A stretch of 64,000 nt of DNA from Clostridiales bacterium (GTDB lineage: Bacteria; Bacillota; Clostridia; Lachnospirales; Lachnospiraceae), in contig JAJBVE010000057.1 in NCBI GenBank assembly GCA_020859995.1, forward strand, positions 1 through 64,000, read 5' to 3'. This document shows positions 27,592 through 37,160 of this stretch, in pieces; the first letter of the stretch is position 1, and each line of letters opens with the position of its first letter. A program made the translations under genes and the position numbers. Under the pieces are notes generated by a model that ran no database searches, was not told the origin of the DNA, and saw only the letters and a list, made by a program, of their open reading frames with translations.

Positions 27592-28986
27592 ATGATCGGC
27601 AGAGAAAACGAATTAGAACAGCTGGAGCGGCTCTATGAGAGTGACCATTTTGAATTTCTGGTAATGTATGGGAGACGCCGGGTAGGGAAAACGACGATCC
27701 TTCAGGAATTTGCCGCCAGGCATGAGGTCCTTTTTTATTCCGCGCAGGAAAAAAATGACAGTCTGAATCTGCAGGACTTTTCCAGGGCCATTCAGAGATA
27801 TTTCGACGGACAGATTCTTTCTCCTTTTCGGTCATGGGAAGACGCTTTTTCCTACATTTCCAGAAGGGCGTCCGGGAGAAAAACGATTCTGGTGGTTGAT
27901 GAATTTCCATTTATGGCCGGGCCGAATCCTTCTATTAAAAGTATGCTCCAGCACGAGATTGATCATCACTGGAAGGATTTGAATTTGCTGCTTATTCTAT
28001 GCGGCTCCAGCGTAAGCTTTATGGTAAATGAAACCATGGGATACGAAAGCCCTCTTTATGGAAGGACGACGGCTGCGCTGGAGGTTCTGCCTTTTGATTA
28101 CCTGGATGCAGCCCTCTTTTTTCCGAAATACTCGCATGAGGAGCAGCTGATCGCTTATGGCATACTGGGAGGAATTCCGCGATATCTGAACGCGTTTTCG
28201 CCGGAATGTTCCATACAGGAAAATCTGGAAAGGGAGGTCGTGCGAAACGGCGCGTTTTTATATGATGAGCCGATGATGCTGCTGCGGATGGAGCTGCGCG
28301 AACCGGGAGTATACAACAGTATTCTGGAAGTAGTCGCCGGAGGGTGTAATAAGGTGACTGAGATTGCGGACGCGATTCATGAGGACAAGAGCAAGTGCAG
28401 TAAATATATTTCTACACTGCTCGCAATCCGGCTTTTAGAAAAACGGGTGCCGTGCGGAGAGCCGGAAGGGAGCAAAAAAACAATTTATGCTTTGGCGGAT
28501 CCGTTTTATCGATTCTGGTATCACTATATTTTTTCAAATAAGAGTTATTATGAGTTGCTGGGAACGGCTGACGCAGCGGCTGAAATTATGGAAGAACTTC
28601 CGGATTTTATGGGATTGGCGTTTGAGGAGATCTGCAGGCAGTATCTGCTCCGTCAGGCCAGAGAAAGGAAGCTTCCTTTTGTCCCGGCTTTTATCGGGAA
28701 ATGGTGGGGAAATAATCCTGCCATCAGAGCGCAGGATGATGTGGATATTCTGGCTCTGAATAAGAAAAAGACGGAGGGAATTTTCTGCGAATGCAAGTTT
28801 ACCAGCCGTCCCATGCCTATGGAAGAATATGAGGATTTGCTGACGGCGGCAAAGGCGTTCCCGGAGAGCATGAAAAAACATTTTCTGTTTATCAGCAAAA
28901 GTGGGTATACGCTTCCTGTACAGGAGAGGGCAGCCAGGGAAGGAACAAGGCTGCTGACTTTGGAGAATTTATTTGCGGGCGAGTAG
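27592..28986 (+). CDS. AAA ATPase with DUF234-type C-terminal domain
   Basis: 464 aa from ATG 27592 (RBS CGGAGGGA). It starts MIGRENELEQLERLYESDHFEFLVMYGRRRVGKTTILQEF, the ATPase_2 (PF01637-type) P-loop pattern, with Walker B TILVVDEFPFMAG and the sensor-like LLILCGSSVSFM. A winged-helix-like region (GGCNKVTEIADAIHEDKSKCSKYISTLLAIRLLEKRVP) precedes a nuclease-like C-terminus with VDILALNKKKTEGIFCECKF. Such ATPases are common in archaea and anaerobes; their cellular function is unknown. Single-gene unit with its own promoter. Confidence 0.87.
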   Translation: MIGRENELEQLERLYESDHFEFLVMYGRRRVGKTTILQEFAARHEVLFYSAQEKNDSLNLQDFSRAIQRYFDGQILSPFRSWEDAFSYISRRASGRKTILVVDEFPFMAGPNPSIKSMLQHEIDHHWKDLNLLLILCGSSVSFMVNETMGYESPLYGRTTAALEVLPFDYLDAALFFPKYSHEEQLIAYGILGGIPRYLNAFSPECSIQENLEREVVRNGAFLYDEPMMLLRMELREPGVYNSILEVVAGGCNKVTEIADAIHEDKSKCSKYISTLLAIRLLEKRVPCGEPEGSKKTIYALADPFYRFWYHYIFSNKSYYELLGTADAAAEIMEELPDFMGLAFEEICRQYLLRQARERKLPFVPAFIGKWWGNNPAIRAQDDVDILALNKKKTEGIFCECKFTSRPMPMEEYEDLLTAAKAFPESMKKHFLFISKSGYTLPVQERAAREGTRLLTLENLFAGE

Positions 28987-29092
28987 AGTATTTTGGCTGC
29001 ATGTCATACCCACGCTGTGCACTCCGCTGCGGAGCGCAGAGAGAATGAGTAACGCATATTTGGGGGCATTCGAGCGGGACTTTTTGCACGGC

Positions 29093-29121
29093 TTGCAAGA
29101 ATATGGCAATTGTGTTATCTT
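29093..29121 (+). promoter_or_regulatory. Putative SigA promoter of the S41 protease operon
   Basis: TTGCAA (29093-29098), 17 bp, TATCTT (29116-29121). It overlaps the early ORF-track start and supports translation from 29157. Confidence 0.5.
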
Positions 29122-29156
29122 ATCAAAAGAAAAAGGCGTTAAAGGGGAATTGTATT

Positions 29157-30749
29157 ATGGGTTATTGTCCAGAGGAGGAGAACAGGGAGAAGGAAGAAGA
29201 TTTACCGGGCGGTCTGAGCAGAGAGAACGATAGGACAGATGGTGAAAAAGACAGTTCTGACCTGGTAAAGGAACTGCCGGATTCTGAAGGAGTAGAAACA
29301 GAAACCTTCAGTGACTCCGGGCCGGATCGGGATTCTTATCCGGCTATGGAGCAGGAGTATGAAACCGCCGAGGATCAGCAGCTCATCGCCGCTCTCGAAA
29401 AGCGCGCCGGCAGACGTTTCCTCAACGGCATGATGCTCGGCTTTGTGCTGGGAATTGCGGTAGTGGTTGCGGCGGCGTACGCGCCGGGCGTGATCCGAAA
29501 GCTGACTGGGAAGGGCAACCCGGGAGCGGAGGTGCTGACGCAAAGCAGCACCATTTCGAAGCTCTCCGAGGTGCAGGAGCTGATCGAGGCATATTATCTG
29601 AATGAGGTGGACGGTGAGTATCTGGAGTCGTACCTGTTTAAAGGAATCGCTGCAGGGCTGGATGACGCATATGCAAATTATTATACGGCCGAAGAACTGT
29701 CGTCCGTGATGGATTCAACGAATGGCGAGTACTATGGGATCGGCGCGACGATCGGCACAGATACGGAGACCGGTGAGTTTTATGTCGGCGAAGTATACGA
29801 AGGCGGCCCGGCAGAAGAAGGCGGCCTGCAGCCGGATGATCTGGTGCGGGCGGTGGACGGCGAGGCAGCCTCTGAGATGACTTTGAATGAACTGGTGACA
29901 CTGATTAAGTCGAAGGAGACTTTTACGATGATCGTGTACCGGCCTTCCGAGGAGACGGAGCTGGAGCTGACGATTACCTGCGCGGATGTGATACCGACTT
30001 ATGTGACCTATGAGATGTTAGAGGATGGGATCGCTTATCTGAAGCTGACGGAGTTTACCGCGAGCGCGGTGGAACAGTTCCGGGACGCTGTGGCGGATCT
30101 GAACAGCCAGGGCATGGAGAATCTGATCGTGGATCTGCGTGACAATCCGGGCGGTCTGCTCTCGGCGGTCTGCGATATTCTGGATGAGATTTTGCCGGAA
30201 GACGCCCTCATGGTCTATACGGAAGATAAAAATGGGAACCGGGAGGAATACACGGCAGATGATGAGCAGAGTGTGACCTGCCAGGTGGCGGTGCTGGTAA
30301 ATGGAGGCAGCGCGAGCGCTTCGGAGATTTTCGCGGGCGCGATCCAGGATTATGGGATTGGACCGGTCATCGGCACACAGACCTACGGAAAGGGCGTCGT
30401 ACAGAAGACCTATTCGCTCTCAGACGGCTCCGCGTTTAAGATGACAGTGGAAAATTATTATACGCCGAACGGTCAGGAAATTGACGGAAACGGGATCACG
30501 CCGGATATCATTGTGGATGAAGATGATAAGGAAAACAAGGCTGCGGAAGATGAACCTGCGGAGAGTGATGATGACTCTGCAGAAAACGATGATGTATTTG
30601 TGGAGAGTGACGGCGATTCTGCAGATGAGGACGCATCGCCTTTGAGTGATGATGGCGATATAGGGGACGTTGATGAAGAAATTGCGGATGACACAGAAAC
30701 AGACGCCGTACTTTTGCGGGCACTGGAGGAGTTGAGAAACAATGGATAA
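29157..30749 (+). CDS. S41-family C-terminal processing peptidase (CtpA-like)
   Basis: 530 aa from ATG 29157 (AAAGGGG upstream). A charged cytoplasmic head of about 85 residues leads to one membrane helix (GMMLGFVLGIAVVVAAAYAPG), then a PDZ domain (YYGIGATIGTDTETGEFYVGEVYEGGPAEEGGLQPDDLVRAVDG) and the protease domain: LIVDLRDNPGGLL, catalytic serine in VNGGSASASEIFAG and catalytic lysine in GTQTYGKGVVQK. It should face the outside and cleave protein C-termini. Residues 457-515 are a highly acidic Asp/Glu/Ser tail not typical of the family. It overlaps the next gene by 8 bp. Confidence 0.92.
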   Translation: MGYCPEEENREKEEDLPGGLSRENDRTDGEKDSSDLVKELPDSEGVETETFSDSGPDRDSYPAMEQEYETAEDQQLIAALEKRAGRRFLNGMMLGFVLGIAVVVAAAYAPGVIRKLTGKGNPGAEVLTQSSTISKLSEVQELIEAYYLNEVDGEYLESYLFKGIAAGLDDAYANYYTAEELSSVMDSTNGEYYGIGATIGTDTETGEFYVGEVYEGGPAEEGGLQPDDLVRAVDGEAASEMTLNELVTLIKSKETFTMIVYRPSEETELELTITCADVIPTYVTYEMLEDGIAYLKLTEFTASAVEQFRDAVADLNSQGMENLIVDLRDNPGGLLSAVCDILDEILPEDALMVYTEDKNGNREEYTADDEQSVTCQVAVLVNGGSASASEIFAGAIQDYGIGPVIGTQTYGKGVVQKTYSLSDGSAFKMTVENYYTPNGQEIDGNGITPDIIVDEDDKENKAAEDEPAESDDDSAENDDVFVESDGDSADEDASPLSDDGDIGDVDEEIADDTETDAVLLRALEELRNNG

Positions 30750-31680
30750 CAGAATCATTTTTCGCGAAATGCTGACAGAGCTGAAGACGGCAGCGGACGA
30801 AAGAGACGGCATCCTGACTCATGAGGAGATTCGTGAGGTTCTGAAAAGCATGCCGCTGGAAGAGGAGCATTTTCAATTAATTTATGAGTACCTTGAAGGA
30901 CAGAATATCCGTGTGGTAGAATCCAGGGAGGAACTGTCAAAGGCGGGAGATGGCATACGCCTGACTGGGTCAGGTGGAACGATGGGTGCTGCAGAGCACT
31001 CCGATCAGCCGGATGGGACAAACGGCGCAGAGAATTCCGGTCAGCCACATGGCGTGATGGGCGCTGCAGAGGGTTCTGGTCAACCAGATGGAGCAATGGG
31101 TGCCGACGGTCAGCCGGATGATTCGGAAATTTCCATCCAGACTGATGACGAAACGGGGCCTGACGGCCGACAGAGCCTGTCCTTTTATCTGGAAGAACTG
31201 GAAAAGCTTGCCCCTGTGGACGACGCGGAAGAGATGCGTCTGATCGACCGCGCGAGAGCTGGAGACGGCGAGGCGAGAGAACGCCTGATCGGGATTTACC
31301 TGCCGCTGATCTGTTCGATGGCGGAAGAATACGGCGAAGAAACGATGCCTGGAGAGGATCTGATTCAGGAAGGAAATCTCGGACTGCTGCTGGCTGTGGA
31401 TTCACTGGGGGAGTTTGACAGTGCGGCGGCCTGCCGTGCCTGGATGATTAACATGGCGCGCAAGGCGATGGAGGATGCCGTAAAAAGCAGTCAGGACGGA
31501 CAAAAGATGGATGACGGACTGCTTAGCAGGATCAACCATCTGAATGAGGCGGTGCACAATCTGGAGCGCGACCTTGGTCACAAGGTGTCCGCAGAAGAGG
31601 TGTCCGCGTATCTGGAGATGCCGCTGGCGGAGATCGAAGATCTGCTGCGGGTGGCGGGAGACCAGATTGACGCGAGATAG
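30742..31680 (+). CDS. Sigma-70-like protein lacking region 4
   Basis: 312 aa; start overlaps the protease stop (ATGGATAA). Residues 22-60 resemble sigma region 1.1 (GILTHEEIREVLKSMPLEEEHFQLIYEYLEGQNI). Residues 71-143 are a Gly/Gln/Pro/Asp linker with tandem SGQPDGAMGAA-like repeats. Then come a region 1.2/2-like part (SLSFYLEELEKLAPVDDAEEMRLIDRARAGDGEARERLIGIYLPLI, GEDLIQEGNLGLLLAVD) and a region 3-like helix set (LNEAVHNLERDLGHKVSAEEVSAYLEMPLAEI). Region 4, which reads the -35 box, is absent, and the aromatic residues of region 2.3 that melt DNA are mostly replaced. It may be a regulator or degenerate sigma rather than a normal promoter-specificity factor. Confidence 0.78.
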   Translation: MDNRIIFREMLTELKTAADERDGILTHEEIREVLKSMPLEEEHFQLIYEYLEGQNIRVVESREELSKAGDGIRLTGSGGTMGAAEHSDQPDGTNGAENSGQPHGVMGAAEGSGQPDGAMGADGQPDDSEISIQTDDETGPDGRQSLSFYLEELEKLAPVDDAEEMRLIDRARAGDGEARERLIGIYLPLICSMAEEYGEETMPGEDLIQEGNLGLLLAVDSLGEFDSAAACRAWMINMARKAMEDAVKSSQDGQKMDDGLLSRINHLNEAVHNLERDLGHKVSAEEVSAYLEMPLAEIEDLLRVAGDQIDAR

Positions 31681-31701
31681 GATTTATCGGAGGAGGAGAA
31701 C

Positions 31702-33141
31702 ATGAAAAAGACAAAAATTATCTGTACCATGGGACCGGCGTCAGACGACCGGGAGATTTTAAAAGAACTGGCGCTTAGCGGCATGGATATCGCGCGGTTC
31801 AATTTTTCTCATGGTACCCACGAGGAGCAGAAGGTGCGGTTTGACCGCCTCAAAAGTGTGCGCGCGGAGATCAAAAAGCCCATTGCGATTCTTTTGGATA
31901 CCAAGGGTCCGGAGATCCGCACTGGTCTGCTGAAAAACGGCGGTCCGGTGACGCTTTGCGCCGGGGAGGAGTTTACGCTGACTTCCGAGGTGATTGAGGG
32001 AGATGAGACGAGAGTCAGTCAGACTTATCTGCAGCTGCCGCAGGATGTAAAGCCGGGCGACCGGATCCTGATTGACGATGGCCTGATCGGTCTTAAAGTG
32101 AAGGAAATCCAGGGGACGGAGATTGTCTGTACCATTGAAAATGGCGGCAGCCTCGGCCAGAGAAAGGGCGTGAATGTTCCGAATGTAAAGGTCAATCTCC
32201 CGGGTATTACCGAGAAGGATCGTGAAGACATCCTGTTCGGCATAGAAGAAGGAATTGATTTCATCGCAGCCTCCTTTGTGCGCGATGCGGAAGCAATCAA
32301 AGAAATTAAGTCGATTTTGAAAGAGCACGGCGCGGAGCATGTCAGCGTGATCGCGAAGATCGAGAACGCCGAGGGTATTCAGAATATCGATAAAATCATC
32401 CAGGCTTCGGACGGCATCATGGTGGCCCGCGGCGATATGGGCGTGGAAATTCCCGCTTATGAGGTGCCGCATGTGCAGCGGACGATTGTGGAGAAATGCA
32501 ATAGAAAATACAAGCCAGTCATTATTGCGACACAGATGCTGGATTCGATGATCCGCAACCCGCGCCCGACCCGTGCGGAGGTGACGGACGTGGCAAACGC
32601 AATCCGTGAGGGCGCGGATGCAATCATGCTTTCCGGAGAGACTGCGGCAGGTAAATATCCGCTGGAAGCACTGAAAATGATGAGCCAGATCGCGGAGACA
32701 ACCGAAGGGTATAATCAGGATGAGTTCCGCAGCAAAGAGTTCCATGGACTACGTGGAGACGCCAATGTATCGAGTGCGGTCGGACTGGCCGCGATCCAGA
32801 CGGCAGTCAATGTTCAGGCGGACTGCATCGTGATACCGACGATGTCCGGTCAGACGGCCCGGCTGATGTCCAATTTCCGTGCGCCGATTCCGATCTATGC
32901 GATCTCGCCGAACGACTGGGCGCTGCGGAAAATGCAGATTTACTGGGGCGTGACGCCTCTGCAGGGCTATGCGGAGGATACGACTGAGCATATCATTTCC
33001 CATGCAATGTATATTGTAAAGAGAGATGGATATGTGAAGCCCGGGGACATGGTCGCACTTACGGCGGGAGATCCGGCGACCAATGTTGTAAAAGGCAAGG
33101 GCGCGATGACGAATATGATGCATGTCATCCAGGCCCGGTAA
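31702..33141 (+). CDS. pyk: Pyruvate kinase
   Basis: 479 aa, RBS GGAGGAGG. Signatures: KTKIICTMGPAS, MDIARFNFSHGTHEEQ, LLDTKGPEIRTG, active-site VIAKIENAEGIQNIDKII with the catalytic lysine, DGIMVARGDMGVEIP and IATQMLDSMIRNPRPTRAEVTDVANAI. It converts phosphoenolpyruvate and ADP to pyruvate and ATP. The C-terminal domain ends after the allosteric domain (GDPATNVVKGKGAMTNMMHV), so it is the standard form without the extra PEP-utiliser domain found in some Firmicutes. Confidence 0.97.
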   Translation: MKKTKIICTMGPASDDREILKELALSGMDIARFNFSHGTHEEQKVRFDRLKSVRAEIKKPIAILLDTKGPEIRTGLLKNGGPVTLCAGEEFTLTSEVIEGDETRVSQTYLQLPQDVKPGDRILIDDGLIGLKVKEIQGTEIVCTIENGGSLGQRKGVNVPNVKVNLPGITEKDREDILFGIEEGIDFIAASFVRDAEAIKEIKSILKEHGAEHVSVIAKIENAEGIQNIDKIIQASDGIMVARGDMGVEIPAYEVPHVQRTIVEKCNRKYKPVIIATQMLDSMIRNPRPTRAEVTDVANAIREGADAIMLSGETAAGKYPLEALKMMSQIAETTEGYNQDEFRSKEFHGLRGDANVSSAVGLAAIQTAVNVQADCIVIPTMSGQTARLMSNFRAPIPIYAISPNDWALRKMQIYWGVTPLQGYAEDTTEHIISHAMYIVKRDGYVKPGDMVALTAGDPATNVVKGKGAMTNMMHVIQAR

Positions 33142-33344
33142 ACGGCCAGACAGAAGAAAGCGTCTGTAAACAGCTTATGCGCGGCAGACTTAAAAATTGC
33201 TGCCCCGCTAAACTTTAGAAAAACCTTAATATTTTATTGGCATTCTTTTAACAGCTTTCTGCTAACATAAAACTAACTGTTCTGTTCCCGGACGGTATCG
33301 GAATTTTTCGGGCGGGTACAGAAATTGAGGAAGAGAGGGCGGTT

Positions 33345-34046
33345 ATGTACAACATTCTGGTATGTGACGACGAGAAAGAGATCGTGGACGCGATTGAGAT
33401 TTATCTGACCCAGGAAGGATTCCGCGTGATTAAGGCCTATGACGGCGAGCAGGCGCTTGCCATTCTGAGACAGCAGGAGATTCACCTGCTGCTCCTCGAC
33501 CTGATGATGCCGAAGATGGATGGTATCCATGCGATCATGAAGATTCGCGAGGAGTACAGCATCCCGATTATCATCCTCTCAGCCAAAACGCAGGATACGG
33601 ACAAGGTCCTCGGACTGAATCTGGGGGCAGACGACTACATCGCGAAGCCGTTTAACCCTCTGGAGCTGATCGCACGGGTAAAGTCACAGATCCGGCGCTA
33701 TACGAATTTCGGGGCTGCCTCTGAGGCGGTGGCTTCCGAGCATGTTTATTCCACCGGCACTCTGGTGATTAACGATGACCGCAAGGAAGTCACGGTGGAC
33801 GGCGAGATGGTGAAGCTGACCAGGATTGAGTACAACATTTTGCTGTTTCTGGTGAAAAACAAGGGCAAGGTCTTTTCCATTGATCAGATCTACGAAGAGA
33901 TCTGGAAGGAAGAAGCGTTTGGCGCGGACAATACAGTTACTGTGCACATCCGTCATATTCGGGAGAAGATTGAGATTGATCCGAAGAACCCGAAGTACCT
34001 CAAGGTGATCTGGGGGATTGGCTACAAAGTGGAGAATATCCAGTGA
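33345..34046 (+). CDS. OmpR/PhoB-family response regulator
   Basis: 233 aa. Receiver domain with the acidic pocket VCDDEKE, phospho-acceptor LLLDLMMPKMDG, and the lysine in DDYIAKPFNPLELIARVKS. The C-terminal winged helix (KEVTVDGEMVKLTRIEYNILLFLVKNKGKVFSIDQIYEEIWKEEAFGADNTVTVHIRHIREKIEIDPKNPKYLKVIWGIGYKVE) is of VanR/PhoB type. It overlaps the kinase gene by 4 bp, so the two are a cognate pair. The 200-bp upstream region is AT-rich, with no promoter I could place with confidence. Confidence 0.95.
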   Translation: MYNILVCDDEKEIVDAIEIYLTQEGFRVIKAYDGEQALAILRQQEIHLLLLDLMMPKMDGIHAIMKIREEYSIPIIILSAKTQDTDKVLGLNLGADDYIAKPFNPLELIARVKSQIRRYTNFGAASEAVASEHVYSTGTLVINDDRKEVTVDGEMVKLTRIEYNILLFLVKNKGKVFSIDQIYEEIWKEEAFGADNTVTVHIRHIREKIEIDPKNPKYLKVIWGIGYKVENIQ

Positions 34047-36514
34047 AAAAACTGATTTACAAAAAGCCGGTCCGGGTGCTTCTGATTCTTCTCGGGGCAG
34101 CCGCGGCTGGCTTCCTTTTTTACTGCCTGGCGACCATCAGCTTCTGGATGGAGGATTCGTTCAGCCTGAGTGAGTTTTCCAGAAGCTATGAACAGTCGGA
34201 TCTGTTTTTCCGCCAGGTGGATTCTGTGCTTTCTAATAAAATAAAAGGTCAGGATAACGCGCGTCTTCTCGAGACGGACGGAGAATTGGATCTGGAAAAA
34301 CAGATCGATATCCAGTCCTATGACACAGTGGGCAATGCGGTCCAGGACATGAATACCACCTACCTTTTGGGAAATCTGCTGGATTTTTATGAAAATGGAG
34401 GATGGCAGGCGCTTCATGACGCGATTGCCGCTGCGGCAGATGATGACACGCGGGATGCGGGAGAGATCCTTGACGAGCAGTCCGATACGCTGGAGACCAT
34501 CACGCCGGTGACCGGGATTACGCTTGCGGAATGTTCGCGCTGGTATTCAGATCCGGCTGGGTATGTCGAGGAGATGTATACTCTGCTGGATGAAGCCTGC
34601 GCGGATATCTACGCGCACTATGTGGAATACACCACCGCACAGGATGAGAGCTGGTCGGCAGAGGCACCGTCCAACCTGCTTTATTATATAGAGAACACGT
34701 CTAACGGTGAGGTTTATACAAATATCGGCGCGGATTCTTATGAAGAGGCAGTTGCTATGGCGGAAAAAGAAGAAGCGTTTACCAGTCTTTATGAAGGTGA
34801 GCGCAGCTTTAACATCATGGTAACAAATCCGGAAAGGGTGTTGAATACCGAGGCGTCAGAATGGTTTTTGCAGGAGCGTTTTGTCGGTACAAATGAAAAG
34901 GTTTATCTGGCAGTGGACACCTCCTATCCGGTGAGTGATGAGCTGCAGACCTGGTCTGACTATTACGCGCAGCGGGAAACTATTGTCTGGAGAGCGTGTG
35001 CCGGCGCCGGCTTTTGTCTTGTGATTTTATTGTTTTGCTTTGCATGTTCAGGTCTGGCGGCGGGCAGAAAAGAGGGAGACACCGGACCTCGGCTTTTGCG
35101 GATTGATTCCATTCCGACCGAGCTGGCTGCGGGAATTTATCTGATTGCTCTGATTATCTTTATGTTGATCGTGGCCGAATGGCAGCGCGTGGTTCAGGTA
35201 CTGCCAGGGGAAGAAAAGCTGAAAGCAGCCTTTGTGGCGGCCATCGCTTATCTGGTGTTTTTGTCGGCAGTACTGGCATTTATCCGGCGCTTCCGGGCAA
35301 AGACACTCTGGTCCAATTCCGTCACGCGTACGCTGCTCGTGACCTGGAGGCAGGTGAATTCTTCGCGGGCCGCGTCCGGTCAGCTGATTGTGTTTTATAT
35401 TGGCTTTTTTGTCCTGAATTTTGTGTTCCTGCTGCTGTTCGGACGCAGCGGACTGGTGCTGGTGGTTTTGCTGGACATCGCCGTGCTGTTGTATCTGATG
35501 CGTGATATGGCAGGAAAACAGAGCATTTATGAGGGCATTCACCAGATATCCCAGGGCGATTTGAAATACCGGATTGACAGCGAGGCTTTGCAGGGAGATT
35601 CCCGGAAAATGGCGGAAGCGGTCAATGAGATGGGAGAGAGTCTCTGCGGCGCGCTGGAAGCCATTGTGAAAAATGAAAGGCTGAAAGCGGAACTGATTAC
35701 AAATGTTTCGCACGATCTGAAGACTCCGCTTACCTCGATTGTGAATTATGTCGATCTGCTGAAAAAGGAAACGCTCCTGACAGAGCGGGCGCGGGGTTAT
35801 ATTGAGGTGCTTGACCAGAAGTCCCAGCGGCTGAAACAGCTGACGGAGGATCTGGTGGAAGCAAGTAAAATCAGCTCCGGCAATATTGAGCTGGAGATCG
35901 TACGGCTGCAGGTGCAGAGTATGCTGATGCAGGCCTGCGGGGAGTTTGAGGAACGCCTGGAAGAACATGGCCTGACGATTGCGTGGCAGCTGGAAAAAAA
36001 GCCGCTCTTTATCATGACGGACGGACGGCAGCTCTGGCGTATCCTGGAAAATCTGCTGGGAAATGTCTGTAAATACGCGAAAGAAGATACCGAGGTGAAG
36101 GTGATTTTAAAGCGGGAAGGCGCAGCAGATGATCCTGGACCGGAACACTCCGGAAGTGCAGCAGATGGCTCTCGGCAGGATTTATTCCGGAGCAAAGCAG
36201 CGAGTGTTCATGACTGGAACCGCTCCGGAAGAGCTGCGTCCGTCCGGGGATCTTTCGTGATGGAGCAGGAAATTATGATTGAGATCCAGAATGTATCCCG
36301 CGATCCAATTAACGTGGAGGTGGACGAGCTGACCGGGCGTTTTGTCCGGGGGGATTTAAGCCGCAGCACGGAAGGCAGCGGACTGGGACTTTCCATCGCG
36401 CAGAACCTGACGGAGCTGCTGGACGGCCGTTTTGAGCTTTCCCTGGAAGGCGGAGTTTTTGCCGCACGTATGTATTTTTCGGAGGCTCCTGATTCGGAGC
36501 AGCCACAGAACTGA
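34043..36514 (+). CDS. Membrane sensor histidine kinase
   Basis: 823 aa, GTG start overlapping the regulator (GTGA). One helix (LLILLGAAAAGFLFYCLATISF) precedes an extracellular region of about 280 residues, then a block of four or more helices (about residues 315-500). A HAMP-like segment (ISQGDLKYRIDSEALQGDSRKMAEAVNEMGESL) leads to the H box ELITNVSHDLKTPLTSIVNYVDLL, N box ILENLLGNVCKYA and G box STEGSGLGLSIAQNL. A roughly 50-residue Ala/Ser/Gly/Arg-rich insert (about 692-742) separates the N box strands from the G box, an uncommon place for an insertion in the ATP-binding fold. The extracellular ligand is unknown. Confidence 0.92.
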   Translation: MKKLIYKKPVRVLLILLGAAAAGFLFYCLATISFWMEDSFSLSEFSRSYEQSDLFFRQVDSVLSNKIKGQDNARLLETDGELDLEKQIDIQSYDTVGNAVQDMNTTYLLGNLLDFYENGGWQALHDAIAAAADDDTRDAGEILDEQSDTLETITPVTGITLAECSRWYSDPAGYVEEMYTLLDEACADIYAHYVEYTTAQDESWSAEAPSNLLYYIENTSNGEVYTNIGADSYEEAVAMAEKEEAFTSLYEGERSFNIMVTNPERVLNTEASEWFLQERFVGTNEKVYLAVDTSYPVSDELQTWSDYYAQRETIVWRACAGAGFCLVILLFCFACSGLAAGRKEGDTGPRLLRIDSIPTELAAGIYLIALIIFMLIVAEWQRVVQVLPGEEKLKAAFVAAIAYLVFLSAVLAFIRRFRAKTLWSNSVTRTLLVTWRQVNSSRAASGQLIVFYIGFFVLNFVFLLLFGRSGLVLVVLLDIAVLLYLMRDMAGKQSIYEGIHQISQGDLKYRIDSEALQGDSRKMAEAVNEMGESLCGALEAIVKNERLKAELITNVSHDLKTPLTSIVNYVDLLKKETLLTERARGYIEVLDQKSQRLKQLTEDLVEASKISSGNIELEIVRLQVQSMLMQACGEFEERLEEHGLTIAWQLEKKPLFIMTDGRQLWRILENLLGNVCKYAKEDTEVKVILKREGAADDPGPEHSGSAADGSRQDLFRSKAASVHDWNRSGRAASVRGSFVMEQEIMIEIQNVSRDPINVEVDELTGRFVRGDLSRSTEGSGLGLSIAQNLTELLDGRFELSLEGGVFAARMYFSEAPDSEQPQN

Positions 36515-36594
36515 TGCCGGAATTTCTGACCGTTCGCGGCTCATAAGTGCCTCAGATGATGTATAAAATTTCTGTGAAATTAAAAGGCTATCCG

Positions 36595-36623
36595 TTGACA
36601 TTCCCTGGAATTAGGCGTAAAGT
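36595..36623 (+). promoter_or_regulatory. Putative promoter of the zinc-ribbon/DUF5685/J-domain genes
   Basis: TTGACA (36595-36600), 17 bp, TAAAGT (36618-36623). Perfect -35, weaker -10. Confidence 0.5.
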
Positions 36624-36746
36624 TTCTACAATATTATGGTACAAGGGACAAAAGGTCGGAAATAGAACCACTGTATTTCACTGCCAGACTTTTTGCTGCC
36701 CGAATCACAGTATATGATTACAAAGAAATGAGAGGCGCATTATTTT

Positions 36747-37154
36747 ATGAAAAGGAAACTATCGGATTTTTTCTCAAACTTTATGTCCGGAAGGTATGGC
36801 ACAGACGATCTGTCTAAATTTTCACTGGCTGTCTGCCTGGTACTGCTGATCATTAATATTTTTACGAGCCAGCCGATTGTTTATATTCTGGCGCTTGCCC
36901 TGCTGGTCTGGAGCTATTTCCGGATGTTTTCGAGAAATTATGTGCAGCGCAGCGCGGAGAATGAAAAATATATGAATTTTGTCCAGAGCATTCGGGGGCG
37001 CTTTGGCAAAGCAGAACGGCGTGCAAAGCAGTCGAAGGATTACCATATTTATAAGTGTCCTTCCTGCGGACAGAAGATCCGCATTCCGCGTGGAAAAGGG
37101 AAAATCTGCATCACCTGCCCGAAATGCCGCAAGGAATTTCAGAAGAGAAGCTAA
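36747..37154 (+). CDS. Membrane protein with C-terminal zinc ribbon
   Basis: 135 aa. Two closely spaced helices (FSLAVCLVLLIINIFTSQPIVYILALALLVWSYFRMF) are followed by a basic stretch and a four-cysteine zinc ribbon (YKCPSCGQKIRIPRGKGKICITCPKCRKEF). No catalytic motif. The ribbon would face the cytoplasm and could bind nucleic acid or protein. It lies 6 bp ahead of the DUF5685 gene, so the two are probably co-expressed. Function unknown. Confidence 0.8.
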   Translation: MKRKLSDFFSNFMSGRYGTDDLSKFSLAVCLVLLIINIFTSQPIVYILALALLVWSYFRMFSRNYVQRSAENEKYMNFVQSIRGRFGKAERRAKQSKDYHIYKCPSCGQKIRIPRGKGKICITCPKCRKEFQKRS

Positions 37155-37160
37155 AAAAGG

